The notes: generated by a model from the letters alone, not told the origin. A stretch of 64,000 nt of DNA from Nephrocerus scutellatus (GCA_947095585.1 OX352763.1:67779024-67843023); one strand, 5' to 3'; positions 45,246 to 56,700 are shown, counted from the first letter of the stretch. Numbers and translations are program-made.

Positions 45246-46874
45246 ATGGCCGTTAGACGTAGCTTCGAGGGACCTAGAAGGCCTTTGGTGTCCATGGAAG
45301 CGGCCGCAACCATAACACATGAGTGCCCGATTTGTAAAATTGTAATCGACGGCAGCGCGGAGAGTGTCATTACCAACTGCAAACACATTTACCACAAATA
45401 TTGTTTGGCTGAATCGCTAAAAAGTTCCGAGGTCTGTCCCCAGTGCAACCATCCCTGCGTGTTGAGTTCGTTGAGACCATACGGGGTCCGACCAATGTTA
45501 AGTGTAGCTAGTGGCGATGGGGTCGTTGACGATTCCAATAGTCATAATACTCGAAACCGTTCGAAAAGAAAGCCTCCAGTGCGATTGCAAACCAACGCAC
45601 AAAGAGATCAACGAGTTGGAAATCTTCCGACTTCTGATGGTCTAAGGACAGAACCCGAACACCTAGTTGACACCGACACTCGCTCTCGACTTTCCCTACC
45701 TGGCCTCACGGTGAGACCTGGTAGGAGAGACTCCAGCCTGATCTCAACGATCCAGCAAGTGGTTACCGATTCCATTGACCAGATCCAAGGGTCGATGATG
45801 CAACAAATTTCGCAAGACCTCTCTCAGTTTATCGAAACCAATGTGGAACGGTGCTTTGGCATGTTGAACTTACGAGAACGTGAGCATAGAGCCCCGGCGG
45901 CGCCCACTAATACCCCCGATTGTGAAAATTTCCCGTGGCCACGTGACATGCCATTCGAGCGTAGGGATCAGAACCTTCAGACCTCTTATCCAACCCGTTC
46001 TTCTCAAGTAGATGTCAACACCGCCGTAAAGGTGGCTAACATAATTTCGAGCTGGCATTTGCAATTCGAAGGATCGTCCGATGGGTTGTCTGTAGATAAT
46101 TTCATTTATCAAGTGCAGTCCCTAACGCAGCAGAGTCTGGACGGAAATTTTGGGTTGTTGTGTAAAAACGCCCACTTATTGTTTAAGGGAAGAGCCAAGG
46201 AGTGGTTCTGGAGGTTCCACAGATCGCACCCGTTTTTCATATGGGATGAATTGATTGAATACCTGCGCCAACAGTATAAGGATAGCAGGACTGACTATGA
46301 TATTCGAGAGGCTATTAGGTGCCGTAAACAACAAGAAAAAGAAACGTTCGACGAGTACTACGACTCCATCGTCCGGCTCACTGATAAGCTTCGATCGCCA
46401 ATCAATGAAGTAGATTTGGTGGAAATTCTGATAAGGAATTTGCGGTCAGAAGTTCGACACGAGATTTTGCACTTAGATATTGGCTCTGTGCCCACGCTGC
46501 GCAAGGTAGTCCAGAGACGAGAACGCTTCTTGAATGATATCTATAGAAATGTACCCACCACCAGAACACCATATCCTCGGCGCAATATTGCGGAACTATC
46601 ACAACCAGTAGGTGAGGAAATGACTAGCCCGACAGCCTCCCCGCTCGCGAACCCGTTTAAGTCCACTCGTCAAGAGAACACTGCGCTTTTAAAATTGATT
46701 TGTTGGAATTGTGATGCAGAGGGCCACCGGTTCGATATGTGCCTTGAACCGCGGGGAATCTTTTGCTATGGTTGTGGCGCTAAGAACGTCTACAAGCCAA
46801 ACTGCCAAAAATGTACTAGGCAGGGAAACTGGACGAGGGGTGTGAACAGAAACACCCGTTCACACCCACTTTAA
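45246..46874 (+). CDS. gag: Gag with N-terminal RING-H2 finger
   Basis: 542 codons, intact, first ATG after the leader (a second ATG lies at 45294). Residues 27-67 form C-x2-C-x14-C-x-H-x2-H-x2-C-x10-C-x2-C, an exact RING-H2 (C3H2C3) pattern; proteins with this fold usually act as ubiquitin E3 ligases. A basic, Ser/Arg-rich linker follows, then a retrotransposon-gag capsid domain at about 280-420 (F-K-G-R-A-K-E-W-F-W type motif). A CCHC knuckle is at C486-C489-H494-C499, and a second knuckle-like motif at 507-523 lacks the His. The family normally needs only capsid and nucleocapsid functions; the RING is extra. Gag ends at TAA 46872-46874, overlapping the pol frame by 55 nt. Confidence 0.93.
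   Translation: MAVRRSFEGPRRPLVSMEAAATITHECPICKIVIDGSAESVITNCKHIYHKYCLAESLKSSEVCPQCNHPCVLSSLRPYGVRPMLSVASGDGVVDDSNSHNTRNRSKRKPPVRLQTNAQRDQRVGNLPTSDGLRTEPEHLVDTDTRSRLSLPGLTVRPGRRDSSLISTIQQVVTDSIDQIQGSMMQQISQDLSQFIETNVERCFGMLNLREREHRAPAAPTNTPDCENFPWPRDMPFERRDQNLQTSYPTRSSQVDVNTAVKVANIISSWHLQFEGSSDGLSVDNFIYQVQSLTQQSLDGNFGLLCKNAHLLFKGRAKEWFWRFHRSHPFFIWDELIEYLRQQYKDSRTDYDIREAIRCRKQQEKETFDEYYDSIVRLTDKLRSPINEVDLVEILIRNLRSEVRHEILHLDIGSVPTLRKVVQRRERFLNDIYRNVPTTRTPYPRRNIAELSQPVGEEMTSPTASPLANPFKSTRQENTALLKLICWNCDAEGHRFDMCLEPRGIFCYGCGAKNVYKPNCQKCTRQGNWTRGVNRNTRSHPL
46823..46867 (+). promoter_or_regulatory. -1 programmed frameshift signal of the large element
   Basis: G_GGA_AAC (46823-46829) in the Gag frame is followed by an 8-nt spacer and a perfect 10-bp hairpin: GGGTGTGAAC (46838-46847) with GTTCACACCC (46858-46867), loop 10 nt. 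The pol frame opens just upstream (stop TAG at 46817-46819) and Gag stops at 46872. The same heptamer is known from betaretroviral gag-pro sites. Layout seen directly; activity inferred. Confidence 0.88.
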
Positions 46875-49800
46875 ACCAAAGCACCAACCTGTGTGGCAAT
46901 CCTACTAGACGGAGTCACGTATCACCAAAGCGGATTCTAGTCAACGACCGAACAGACCCTGTCATTGGTTTGCCACCAAAAAGGACAGACTCTCTATTGT
47001 CCCCTATCAAGCCGTACCATACCCGCGTTAAAGATTATAATCTGGCCCGGGCAAAAATTTTTGAAACGAAGGCCAACCGTAGTAAAACTTTACCTAACAG
47101 ATCGTCCCAGCGGATAAAACAATTCTGGAACAAAGTCAGGAAAAGCCGTAGCCTGGTGATGAGTACTATCCTGGTCAAAACCAATGACACCCGACCGTAC
47201 GCCACCGTCACCTTGTTAGGCAGTGAGACAGTCGGGTTGCTGGACAGCGGTGCTTCCATAAGCTGTATTGGCGCGTCGTTGGCATCCAAGGTATTAGATA
47301 GCGAAATTGATTTAAAGCGGTTCGTCACACCCATCCGAACGGCCGACGGGAATTCGCAAAAGGTTTGTGGCTTGTTGGTAACGAATATCGTGTTTCGGGG
47401 CAAGACCAAACGATTGTCTTTATATGTGGTTCCCTCACTAGCCCAAAACCTATATCTGGGGATCGACTTTTGGAGATTGTTTGAGCTAGCCCCTGAAATA
47501 GTTTCGGAGGTGACAGTAACTCAGGCAACCGATGAATTGTTAAATGTGCACGACCTGACGAAACTACAGCTAACTAGATTAGACGCAATAAAGAATTTGT
47601 TCCCATCTTATGATACAGAGGGCCTCGGGAAAACTGCGCTGGTCGAACGCGTAATAGACACCAAGGACTGCAAGGCGATAAAGCAGCGGCACTATCCTGT
47701 GTCACCGGCGATCGAAAAACAGCTGTTCACCGAACTGGACAGAATGTTAAAGCTGGGAGTGATCGAGGAATCACAAAGCTCATGGAGTTCTCCGGTAGTC
47801 TTAGTCCGGAAACCCGGAAAGATTAGGTTGTGCCTGGATTCCCGGAAGTTGAATGCAGTAACAGTAACTGACGCATACCCTCTTCCACATATACAAGGTA
47901 TCTTAAGTAGAATTCCACGAGCCGAGTTCATTTCCAGCTTAGATTTAAAGGATGCTTTTTGGCAGATTCCCTTGGAAGTTACCTCTAGAGAGAAGACGGC
48001 CTTTGCTGTCCCCAAGCGCCCCCTTTATCAATTTAAAGTAATGCCATTCGGGCTGTGTAACGCACCACAAACGATGTGCCGGTTAATGGACAAAGTCATT
48101 CCAGCAGAGCTTCACGAACGGGTTTTCGTCTATCTTGACGACCTGTTAGTAATAACGGAAGACTTCGAAGGGCATTTGGATACGCTCCAAGAAGTCGCGA
48201 AACATCTCAGACGCGCGGGATTAACGTTGAATGTGGCCAAAAGCAAGTTCTGCCTAAAAGAGGTCCGATACCTCGGACACATCATCGGGAATGGTGGACT
48301 AAGAACGGATCCCGCAAAAGTTCAAGCGATAGTGGACTACCCTACCCCCATTACAGTGCGTCAACTTCGTCGTTTCTTGGGGATGGCGGGTTGGTACCGG
48401 AGATTTATTTCTAATTTTGCCACGACCTGTACGCCTCTAACCGATTTATTAAAAAGGTGCAAGAGTTTACAATGGAATACTAAAGCCCAATTGGCATTTG
48501 AAGCGCTAAAAGTTAAGCTTACTTCATCCCCCGTGTTGTATCCACCAGATTTTTCAAAACCGTTTATCATACAATGTGACGCTAGTCAGTCAGGGATAGG
48601 TAGCGTTCTGGTTCAGACGCTCGACGACGGGTCGGAAGCGCCCATAGCCTATTGGTCTCAAAAGCTCAACAAGGCGCAACGCAACTACAGTGTCACCGAG
48701 CAAGAATGCCTAGCGGCGGTGCTCAGTATTAAACACTTCCGTCCATTCGTAGAGGGTCTGGAATTCACGGTGTTGACCGACCACGCCTCGTTGCAGTGGC
48801 TAATGCGGCAGAAAGATCTCAGTGGTAGGCTTGGCAGGTGGGCCTTAAAACTTCAGGGTTTCCAATTTTCCATTTGTCACCGAAAGGGCTCGGAAAACAA
48901 AGTTCCCGATGCGCTGTCCAGGATATACGAAGATGCCCTTGCCTCAATAGAAAAGCCGGGACCCGAAATCGATCTTTCCTCGGCCGAATTCTCTTCGGTG
49001 GAATATGAGAAACTAAAGACGCAGGTTGTTGAACACGGTAACCGATTGCCCGATCTAAGAGTAGTCGGTCGATATCTGTATAAGCGCACTGAATTTTACA
49101 ACGGCGACGAAGCCCAAGAGCAATCCGCGTGGAAATTATGGGTTCCCACCGGACTCACTAAGCAAGTGATAGAGCGAGCGCACGACTCCGTGTCTGCAGT
49201 ACACGGGGGCATTAACAAGACCTTTCAAAGAATAAAAAAGAGCTTCTTTTGGCCTCGTATGTTCGCGGATGTGCGGGAGTATGTCCTGACTTGTGAAATT
49301 TGCAAAACTACTAAACACCCTAATGTTCAATTGCGGCCACCCATGGGTCGGCAAAATGTCTCTCTACGACCGTTCCAACGTCTGTATATGGTCCTGATTG
49401 GTCCATTTCCCCGCTCCAAAATGGGACACATCGGGTTGCTCATTATTTTGGATCATTTTACCAAGTTCCACTTCCTGTTACCGCTAAAAAAGTTGGATGC
49501 AAAGCCCATTATTGAGTATCTTAGGACCTACATCTTTCCCACCTTCGGAGTACCCGAAACCGTTGTAACCGATAACGGTGTTCAATTTAGATGTAATGGT
49601 TTTAACCAACTCCTGGCCACCTATGGTGTTGATCACACATATACTGCGCTATATTCGCCGCAAGCAAACGCGTCCGAAAGAGTGAACAGATCTTTAATCG
49701 CAGCAATTCGTATCTTCCTTAAGGATGACCAAACGGGGTGGGACGTTAATCTAAACCATATCAGTAGTTCACTGCGGAGTTCTGTACATACCGCAACGGG

Positions 49801-50206
49801 ATTTTCGCCTTATTTCCTAACGTTTGGCCAAAGCATGGTGGTGCACGGGGAGAGTTATAAGCTCCTGCGAAAATTAGACTTGTTGGAGTCACCCGATACT
49901 TTCATCGATCACGAGGACGTTTTGGCCCAGATACGTAGTAAAGCTAAAGAAAATATGAAAAAGGCATACGAGGCAAATGAACGGGTTTACAACACTCGGT
50001 CAAGAAATGTGACTTTCCGCGTGGGACAAGAGGTATACCGAAGAAACTTTGCACAAAGCAACTGGTCCAAGGGATTTAACGCTAAACTAGCTCCAACCTT
50101 TGTAAAAGCGCGTATTGGGAAAAAGTTAGGAAATTGCCAGTACATTCTGGAAGACCTCCAGGGTAAGGTGATAGGTACATATCACGCGAAAGATATTACT
50201 CAGTAA
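46829..50206 (+). CDS. pol: Pol polyprotein (protease, RT, RNase H, integrase)
   Basis: One uninterrupted frame, open from 46820, without an early ATG, so it is expected as a Gag-Pol fusion. Numbering residues from 46970: aspartic protease L-L-D-S-G-A (D92); RT with L-D-L-K-D-A-F-W-Q-I-P-L (about 324-335) and Y-L-D-D (388-391); RNase H with D536, E579 and D604; integrase zinc-binding H738/H745/C775/C778. In the integrase core, T-D-N-G (D868) and E903 are present, but the first catalytic Asp, normally in a D-L-I-G-P context, reads Val (M-V-L-I-G-P, V808, codon GTC). A C-terminal G-T-Y-H-A-K-D motif precedes the stop (TAA 50204-50206). Sequence type is Osvaldo/Ulysses-like. Confidence 0.93.
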   Translation: MDEGCEQKHPFTPTLNQSTNLCGNPTRRSHVSPKRILVNDRTDPVIGLPPKRTDSLLSPIKPYHTRVKDYNLARAKIFETKANRSKTLPNRSSQRIKQFWNKVRKSRSLVMSTILVKTNDTRPYATVTLLGSETVGLLDSGASISCIGASLASKVLDSEIDLKRFVTPIRTADGNSQKVCGLLVTNIVFRGKTKRLSLYVVPSLAQNLYLGIDFWRLFELAPEIVSEVTVTQATDELLNVHDLTKLQLTRLDAIKNLFPSYDTEGLGKTALVERVIDTKDCKAIKQRHYPVSPAIEKQLFTELDRMLKLGVIEESQSSWSSPVVLVRKPGKIRLCLDSRKLNAVTVTDAYPLPHIQGILSRIPRAEFISSLDLKDAFWQIPLEVTSREKTAFAVPKRPLYQFKVMPFGLCNAPQTMCRLMDKVIPAELHERVFVYLDDLLVITEDFEGHLDTLQEVAKHLRRAGLTLNVAKSKFCLKEVRYLGHIIGNGGLRTDPAKVQAIVDYPTPITVRQLRRFLGMAGWYRRFISNFATTCTPLTDLLKRCKSLQWNTKAQLAFEALKVKLTSSPVLYPPDFSKPFIIQCDASQSGIGSVLVQTLDDGSEAPIAYWSQKLNKAQRNYSVTEQECLAAVLSIKHFRPFVEGLEFTVLTDHASLQWLMRQKDLSGRLGRWALKLQGFQFSICHRKGSENKVPDALSRIYEDALASIEKPGPEIDLSSAEFSSVEYEKLKTQVVEHGNRLPDLRVVGRYLYKRTEFYNGDEAQEQSAWKLWVPTGLTKQVIERAHDSVSAVHGGINKTFQRIKKSFFWPRMFADVREYVLTCEICKTTKHPNVQLRPPMGRQNVSLRPFQRLYMVLIGPFPRSKMGHIGLLIILDHFTKFHFLLPLKKLDAKPIIEYLRTYIFPTFGVPETVVTDNGVQFRCNGFNQLLATYGVDHTYTALYSPQANASERVNRSLIAAIRIFLKDDQTGWDVNLNHISSSLRSSVHTATGFSPYFLTFGQSMVVHGESYKLLRKLDLLESPDTFIDHEDVLAQIRSKAKENMKKAYEANERVYNTRSRNVTFRVGQEVYRRNFAQSNWSKGFNAKLAPTFVKARIGKKLGNCQYILEDLQGKVIGTYHAKDITQ

Positions 50207-50279
50207 TAACCTGCCAGCCCCATGGTCGCCTCGTTTCAGCCTCTCGGTGTTTCGACATGGAACCCCGGAGATCCTGTTT

Positions 50280-53200
50280 TGTGGTGGCGACGACCTACGT
50301 CCAAAAATAAAATTCAAAAAAATACTGCATTGTTGTCGATGTACCTTTAACTTGGGTTTGGTTTACACCGAAAGTGAATTATTGAGAATTTTAGGGTTGT
50401 TAATTCAACTCCTACCGACAGTAGTTAACCATCATGCGTGGGGAATTTTTTTCCACTCTCTTGGAAATGTTTTCTAACGACTGCAGCATATTCCGACACC
50501 TCACCGGGTGCAGCTGTTATCACACTTACACTTCCTGGCATCTGTACTGGAGACAAACAAAATGCAACATACTTGTGTTTTGAATCACCCTGCCGTGTTA
50601 ACTTGTGCACCAACGCTGCCCCCTCTTTCTTTTCGCTCTTTTGGCTACACCGCTTTAACTCCATTAACAGGCAACACCAACAAGTGGCTAACCCCTCAGT
50701 AGAAAAAAAAAGAGAGAGAACAGAGAGTGAGAGAATATATTTAGCAACACCAATGATAGTCTGGTACAGGGTTGCCGCTGACTATTTTTGAGAAGTTCGC
50801 AAAAATTTAAAATTAATCGGTTTTTCATCAGTATTAACTTTAAAAATATTCCTTCAGCGCCAGCACTGCTGTGAGGAAGCGTGACAATTCCTGCGACAAA
50901 TGTATATGTATTCATCCAGGGGTTTTTTTTTTTTTGGTTCCCACTCTGTACCGAAACCCTTCCAAATTTTGTATATTGAAAATATCTTGAAAAACTCTTG
51001 CCTTGAACTATTGACTCAAGTAATTTATATTCATTTATTAAATCATTTCTTGACAAAGCGTCGCAACACCAATTTCTGCCGCCTGGGGAGACACCTTGTC
51101 TTGGGTAGAACTCGAATCAAGAATCAATATTTGAGCAGTAACTTGAATCAAAGGTCAAATTGGTTTTACAAAGTCCTGGAGGTTGAGGGCTGAGACTCAT
51201 TTAATTTGGTGCTGCAAATAGTCGTCGGGGTTGCATGAGCAATTTGATTTCGAAGTTCTAAATTCTAAAAAAAGTGACAAATATTACAAATTTTCGTTTC
51301 GTGGGCTCATGGTCGCATTGCGTGAAAATATTGTCAATCTGCGACTAAAGTCGCACAACGGCAACCCTGGTCTTGTGGTCAAACTACGTCATGCCGAGGA
51401 AGAGCTGAGGAGTGGAGTTGAGAAGGAACTAAATAGAGCGACAGTTGGTCAGAGATATCATTGGTGTCGGTCGCCCCAAATTTGTGCGTGTCCAGTGTCC
51501 AGTGTCCAGCAATTTCGCCACAGTCTTTTTTTTTGGAAATTATTTTTTTTGATTCGCATTTTTTTGCGACGTTAAATATATTGATTATATGCAAAAGTCT
51601 CTTTTTTATTATCTGTTCCTGAAACCTAAAATTTATATTTACCTTTTAAAAAAAAGTATAACTCCTGTAAAAAGGAAACTTTTCAAAATGGTGGCTCAGA
51701 GTGCGCGTCGGTTCGCGAATATTGCCAAAATTAAAAGTTATTCGGCATTAACATATCAATTTAAAAATATAAATCATCGGCGATAAAGGCCAATTCATTT
51801 GAAGGATTTACCGGGTGATTATATGCCAAAGTCTTTTTTGTATTATCTGTTCCTGAAAAATAAAATTTTATATTTACTTTTTTTTAAAAAAATATAACTC
51901 CTGTAAAAAGGAAACTTTTCAAAATGGTGGCTCAGCCAGTGCGCGTCGGTTCGCGAATATTGCCAAAATTAAAAGTTATTCGGCATTAACATATCAAGAA
52001 AAAAATATAAATCATCGGCGATAAAGGCCAATTCATTTGAAGGATTAACCGGGTGATTATATGCCAAAGTCTTTTTTGTATTATCTGTTCCTGAAAAATA
52101 AAATTTTATATTTACCTTTTTAAAAAAATATAACTCCTGTAAAAAGGAAACTTTTCAAAATGGTGGCTCAGCCAGTGCGCGTCGGTTCGCGAATATTGCC
52201 AAAATTAAAAGTTATTCGGCATTAACATATCAATTTAAAAATATAAATCATAGGCGATAAAGGCCAATTTATTTGAAGGATTTACCGGGTGATTATATGC
52301 CAAAGTCTTTTTATTATCTGTTCCTGAAAAAAATAAAATTTTATATTTACCTTTTAAAAAAAAAAGTATAACTCCTGAAAATTGGAAACTTTTCAAAATG
52401 GTGGCTCAGCCAGTGCGCGTCGGTTCGCGAATATTGCCAAAATTAAAAGTTATTCGGCAATAACATATCAATTTAAAAATATAAATCATCGGCGATAAAG
52501 GCCAATTTATTTGAAGGATTTACCGGGTGATTATATGCCAAAGTTTTTTTATTATCTGTTCCTGAAAAAAATAAAATTTTATATTTACCTTTAAAAAAAA
52601 AAGTATAACTCCTGAAAATTGGAAACTTTTCAAAATGGTGGCTCAGCCAGTGCGCGTCGGTTCGCGAATATTGCCAAAATTAAAAGTTATTCGGCATTAA
52701 CATATCAATTTAAAAATATAAATCATCGGCGATAAAGGCCAATTTATTTGAAGGATTTACCGGGTGATTATATGCCAAAGTCTTTTTATTATCTGTTCCT
52801 GAAAAAAATAAAATTTTATATTTACCTTTTAAAAAAAAGTATAACTCCTGAAAATTGGAAACTTTTCAAAATGGTGGCTCAGCCAGTGCGCGTCGGTTCG
52901 CGAATATTGCCAAAATTAAAAGTTATTCGGCATTAACATATCAATTTAAAAATATAAATCATCGGCGATAAAGGCCAATTTATTTGAAGGATTTACCGGG
53001 TGATTATATGCCAAAGTCTTTTTATTATCTGTTCCTGGAAAAAATAAAATTTTATATTTACCTTTTAAAAAAAAAGTATAACTCCTGAAAATTGGAAACT
53101 TTTCAAAATGGTGGCTCAGCCAGTGCGCGTCGGTTCGCGAATATTGCCAAAATTAAAAGGTATTCGGCATTAACATATCAATTTAAAAATATAAATCATC

Positions 53201-55538
53201 GGCGATAAAGGCCAATTTATTTGAAGGATTTACCGGGTGATTATATGTCAAAGTCTTTTTATTATCTATTCCTGAAAACATAAAATTTTATATTTACCTT
53301 TTAAAAAAAAAAGTATAACTCCTGTAAAAAGGAAACTTTTCAAAATGGTGGCTCAGCCAGTGCGCGTCGGTTCGCGAATATTGCCAAAATTAAAAGTTAT
53401 TCGGCATTAACTTATCAAGTTGAAAATATAAATCATCAGCGATAAAGGCCAAATTATTTGAAAGATTTACCGGGTGATTATATGCCAAAGTTTGTTTATT
53501 ATCTGTTCCTGAAAAATAAAATTTTTATATTTACCTTTTTTAAAAAAATATAACTCCTGTAAAAAGGAAACTTTTCAAAATGGTGGCTCAGCCAGTGCGC
53601 GTCGGTTCGCGAATATTGCCAAAATTAAAAGTTATTCGGCATTAACATATCAAGAAAAAAATATAAATCATCGGCGATAAAGGCCAATTCATTTGAAGGA
53701 TTTACCGGGTGATTATATGCCAAAGTCTTTTTATTATCTGTTCCTGAAAAAAATAAAATTTTATATTTACCTTTTAAAAAAAGTATAACTCCTGTAAAAA
53801 GGAAACTTTTCAAAATGGTGGCTCAGAGTGCGCGTCGGTTCGCGAATATTGCCAAAATTAAAGTTATTCGGCATTAACATATCAATTTAAAAATATAAAT
53901 CATCGGCGATAAAGGCCAATTCATTTGAAGGATTTACCGGGTGATTATATGTCAAAGTCTTTTTATTATCTATTCCTGAAAACATAAAATTTTATATTTA
54001 CCTTTTAAAAAAAAAAAGTATAACTCCTGTAAAAAGGAAACTTTTCAAAATGGTGGCTCAGCCAGTGCGCGTCGGTTCGCGAATATTGCCAAAATTAAAA
54101 GTTATTCGGCATTAACATATCAAGTTAAAAATATAAATCATAGGCGATAAAGGCCAATTTATTTGAAGGATTTACAGGTATAACTCCTGAAAATTGGAAA
54201 CTTTTCAAAATGGTGGCTCAGCCAGTGCGCGTCGGTTCGCGAATAGTTCCAAAATTGGAAGTTAATTTGCATTGGCATTTCCATATGGCAATGAAACGGC
54301 ATTGGCGATAAAGGCCATGCAACTTAAAGCACTTACCTGGTAATTGTGAAGAATTATTCTTTGGTTCCTGGAAACATATATGTATATAAAAGCATTGTTG
54401 GATACTTACATTTCATACTTCAACTTTCTGAAGGATTCTGCAAATGGAGCATCGGAGGATTAGACAGCACGACGCCTGATTGACCCTGCTACGGGGATAT
54501 AGCCACATATACCTTTTGTTGTTTTTCCAGTGCCTTTAGCGCTTGGAGGGTATTTCCGTTATTAATTATAAATAATTTTTCTTTGTCGGGTTTCTATTCT
54601 TTGTTCTTTTTTTTTGTTCAATTGATTACTAGCCTATCATGAAACGTTAAGCACTAACCTTTTGTTTACAGCCACCGCCAGACATCGACTACGTCAGCGC
54701 TGTCGGAGGAGATGATCGGAGGTAATTAGAAAAAAAAAATATATATATGTATATAAAAGATAAAACAATTTAATTTCATCCCTGGATGAGAAATTTTCAT
54801 GTCAGTATTTTATAATAAATTATATTTGTTTTTAAAGTATATAAAACAAACAAATAATTTTTTTATATATTTGATTATTTCTCCTATGTTATTAAGAATT
54901 AGTTTAAGCGGGTGGAGGGAAATAATTTGGAATTAATAAAATAAATATATGAATGCATACATATGTATGCACTCATTTAATGGCAATTAAAAAAGTAATG
55001 AGTAATCCTTGAAGAAGGTTTGGTGGCGTTTTCTCTCTCTCCTCACGAACGTCTCAAATGGTTGGTCCTTGTTCGGATCGGTCGCAACGGATCCTGTCGT
55101 CTCGTCTTTTAAATTTTTTTGTGTGGTTGAAATAGGAACTCCTTGCCCTCGCGAAATGAATTTCCAGGATCATTGGTGGCCCACCCGAGGGGGCAAATGT
55201 CAAGGTCATGGCAATAGCCTGAGGATACCTTTTCGAACCCTTTCCTTTTTTCCCCTCCTAACGTGCACGCATAAATTTTGTGTAATGGTACCACAGTTGG
55301 AGTGGCCGGCAAGAACCCCCCCACATCCCGACGAGCTAGATAGAGCATCGCTAGGCGTGCACATCGCCAATAGCCTTCCCCAACTGCAGCACATACGCTT
55401 GAGAAATAGCGCGATCCGCCTGTGCCCTGCTATGGCCATTGGTGTAGCTACGTAGGTAGATACAGCAATGGAAGCAGCAAGAAGAAGAAGAACAATTAGC
55501 AAACAGCAATCTTCAACAATAACACGTACACCATTACA
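50280..55538 (+). mobile_element. 3' LTR of the large element (5,259 bp)
   Basis: Near-identical to the 5' LTR with one more ~237-bp unit. It ends ACCATTACA, followed by the duplicated target CTGC. Confidence 0.9.
51581..54270 (+). repeat. ~237-bp tandem repeats in 3' LTR U3 (11 copies)
   Basis: Same unit as 39296-41740; the extra unit lies in the left half, about 52060-52300. Confidence 0.9.
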
Positions 55539-55542
55539 CTGC

Positions 55543-56700
55543 TCAGATTTTCTGATAAATTTTTAACTCACTTTCCATAGCCCGATTTTATTGAAATGCA
55601 CACATGTATATTTCCGGTGACAATAGTTTCTATTAAAATTTCAGAGAGAACAGGCTGCGGGATCGGGGGGCTCCCATACAAATTTTCCATTTAGCGACAT
55701 CATCAGATCATATCGTACTATAAAGACTGTATTCTGTGTGCGCTGATGAGTGATACGATATAGGCAGCGCTGCCTGCTTTACGATTGGGGTTGTTTTGTT
55801 GTTGCGTTGCAGCAGAGTATAGATATACTAAGAGGAAGTAAAACAAATATTTTTATACAAAACTGAATGGTGCAGCAATTGAAATGTATTGTATACTCAG
55901 ATGTGTGAGTGCATTCTTAATTTGTGTTTTGTACAACATTACGAGTATACGAAGAACTGGTTACGCACTCAACTGCTTTACAGCTTAACTCAACTCAAAA
56001 GAAATAATTTTAGTGGTACTTCGTAGCTTCGTACTTCGTTGTGAGCACCTCGAACCAACCATGCGCTGTGGCTGCTATGTTTTCACCACAAAATCGAATC
56101 TCCGATCAGAGAATTTACAAGAAAAATTTAAATTTCTATGGATTGTTTATATTATATTATAATCCTATATACTCAAACACTTTTTTATCGGCCGATAGTT
56201 TGGTCGTTTTCGGCTGCCAGTGCGCACACTGTGCCGATTAAACAGTCGGGTTAGTTGTGAGTGCACAGACAAAGACAAAGTTGAAGTGCAATCGTGTCGC
56301 ACATTCAACTTATTTATCGGCCGATACCAAATCGTTGTGTCTGCGCACTTGCATACATGTTCATACTGATTCAAACTATCGGCCGACAGAAAGTCTCTAG
56401 TGTGCGGGGACTCTTACCTTTTTCATTATTATTATCCTATACATAAATAGTTATAATACAGCAGTTAGAATATAATACCCAAATATTACAAACACTTACC
56501 TTTTATGTTATAATCTTACCTTCAATGTATATTAGTACACAAATGCTACAAAAAACTTACCTTTTTATATTATCATTATCATATACATTACAGTTCGGTA
56601 ATACACCTTGGTATAGTAGAATTAGCACACATAACTTAAATTTTTTTTGATATCATGCAAATTAAATAAATCAAATTATAACGTAAAAAAATGACCGACT
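55543..56700. other. Unassigned segment right of the large element
   Basis: No coding region recognised. Contains two perfect ATCGGCCGAT palindromes (56187-56196 and 56317-56326) plus a related CTATCGGCCGAC (56379), and imperfect AT-rich repeats with ACAAA(C/A)ACTTACCTTTTAT around 56430-56560. Confidence 0.45.

Larger units (their letters stand above)
37992..55538 (+). mobile_element. Complete Osvaldo/Ulysses-like Ty3/gypsy retrotransposon, 17.5 kb
   Basis: 5' LTR 37992-43017 and 3' LTR 50280-55538 both begin TGTGGTGGCGACG and end ACCATTACA. The 4-bp flanks CTGC (37988-37991 and 55539-55542) are a target-site duplication. Internal parts in order are the tRNA-Lys1,2-type primer site, a 2.2-kb leader, gag, and pol in the -1 frame ending 73 bp before the 3' LTR. 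No envelope frame follows pol. The two LTRs differ by few substitutions, A/T-run lengths and one extra repeat unit, so the insertion is recent. No clear polypurine tract is seen before the 3' LTR. Confidence 0.93.

Noticed and set aside
50207..50279. Possible env gene after pol of the large element
   Set aside because: Only 73 bp separate the pol stop from the 3' LTR; no room for env.
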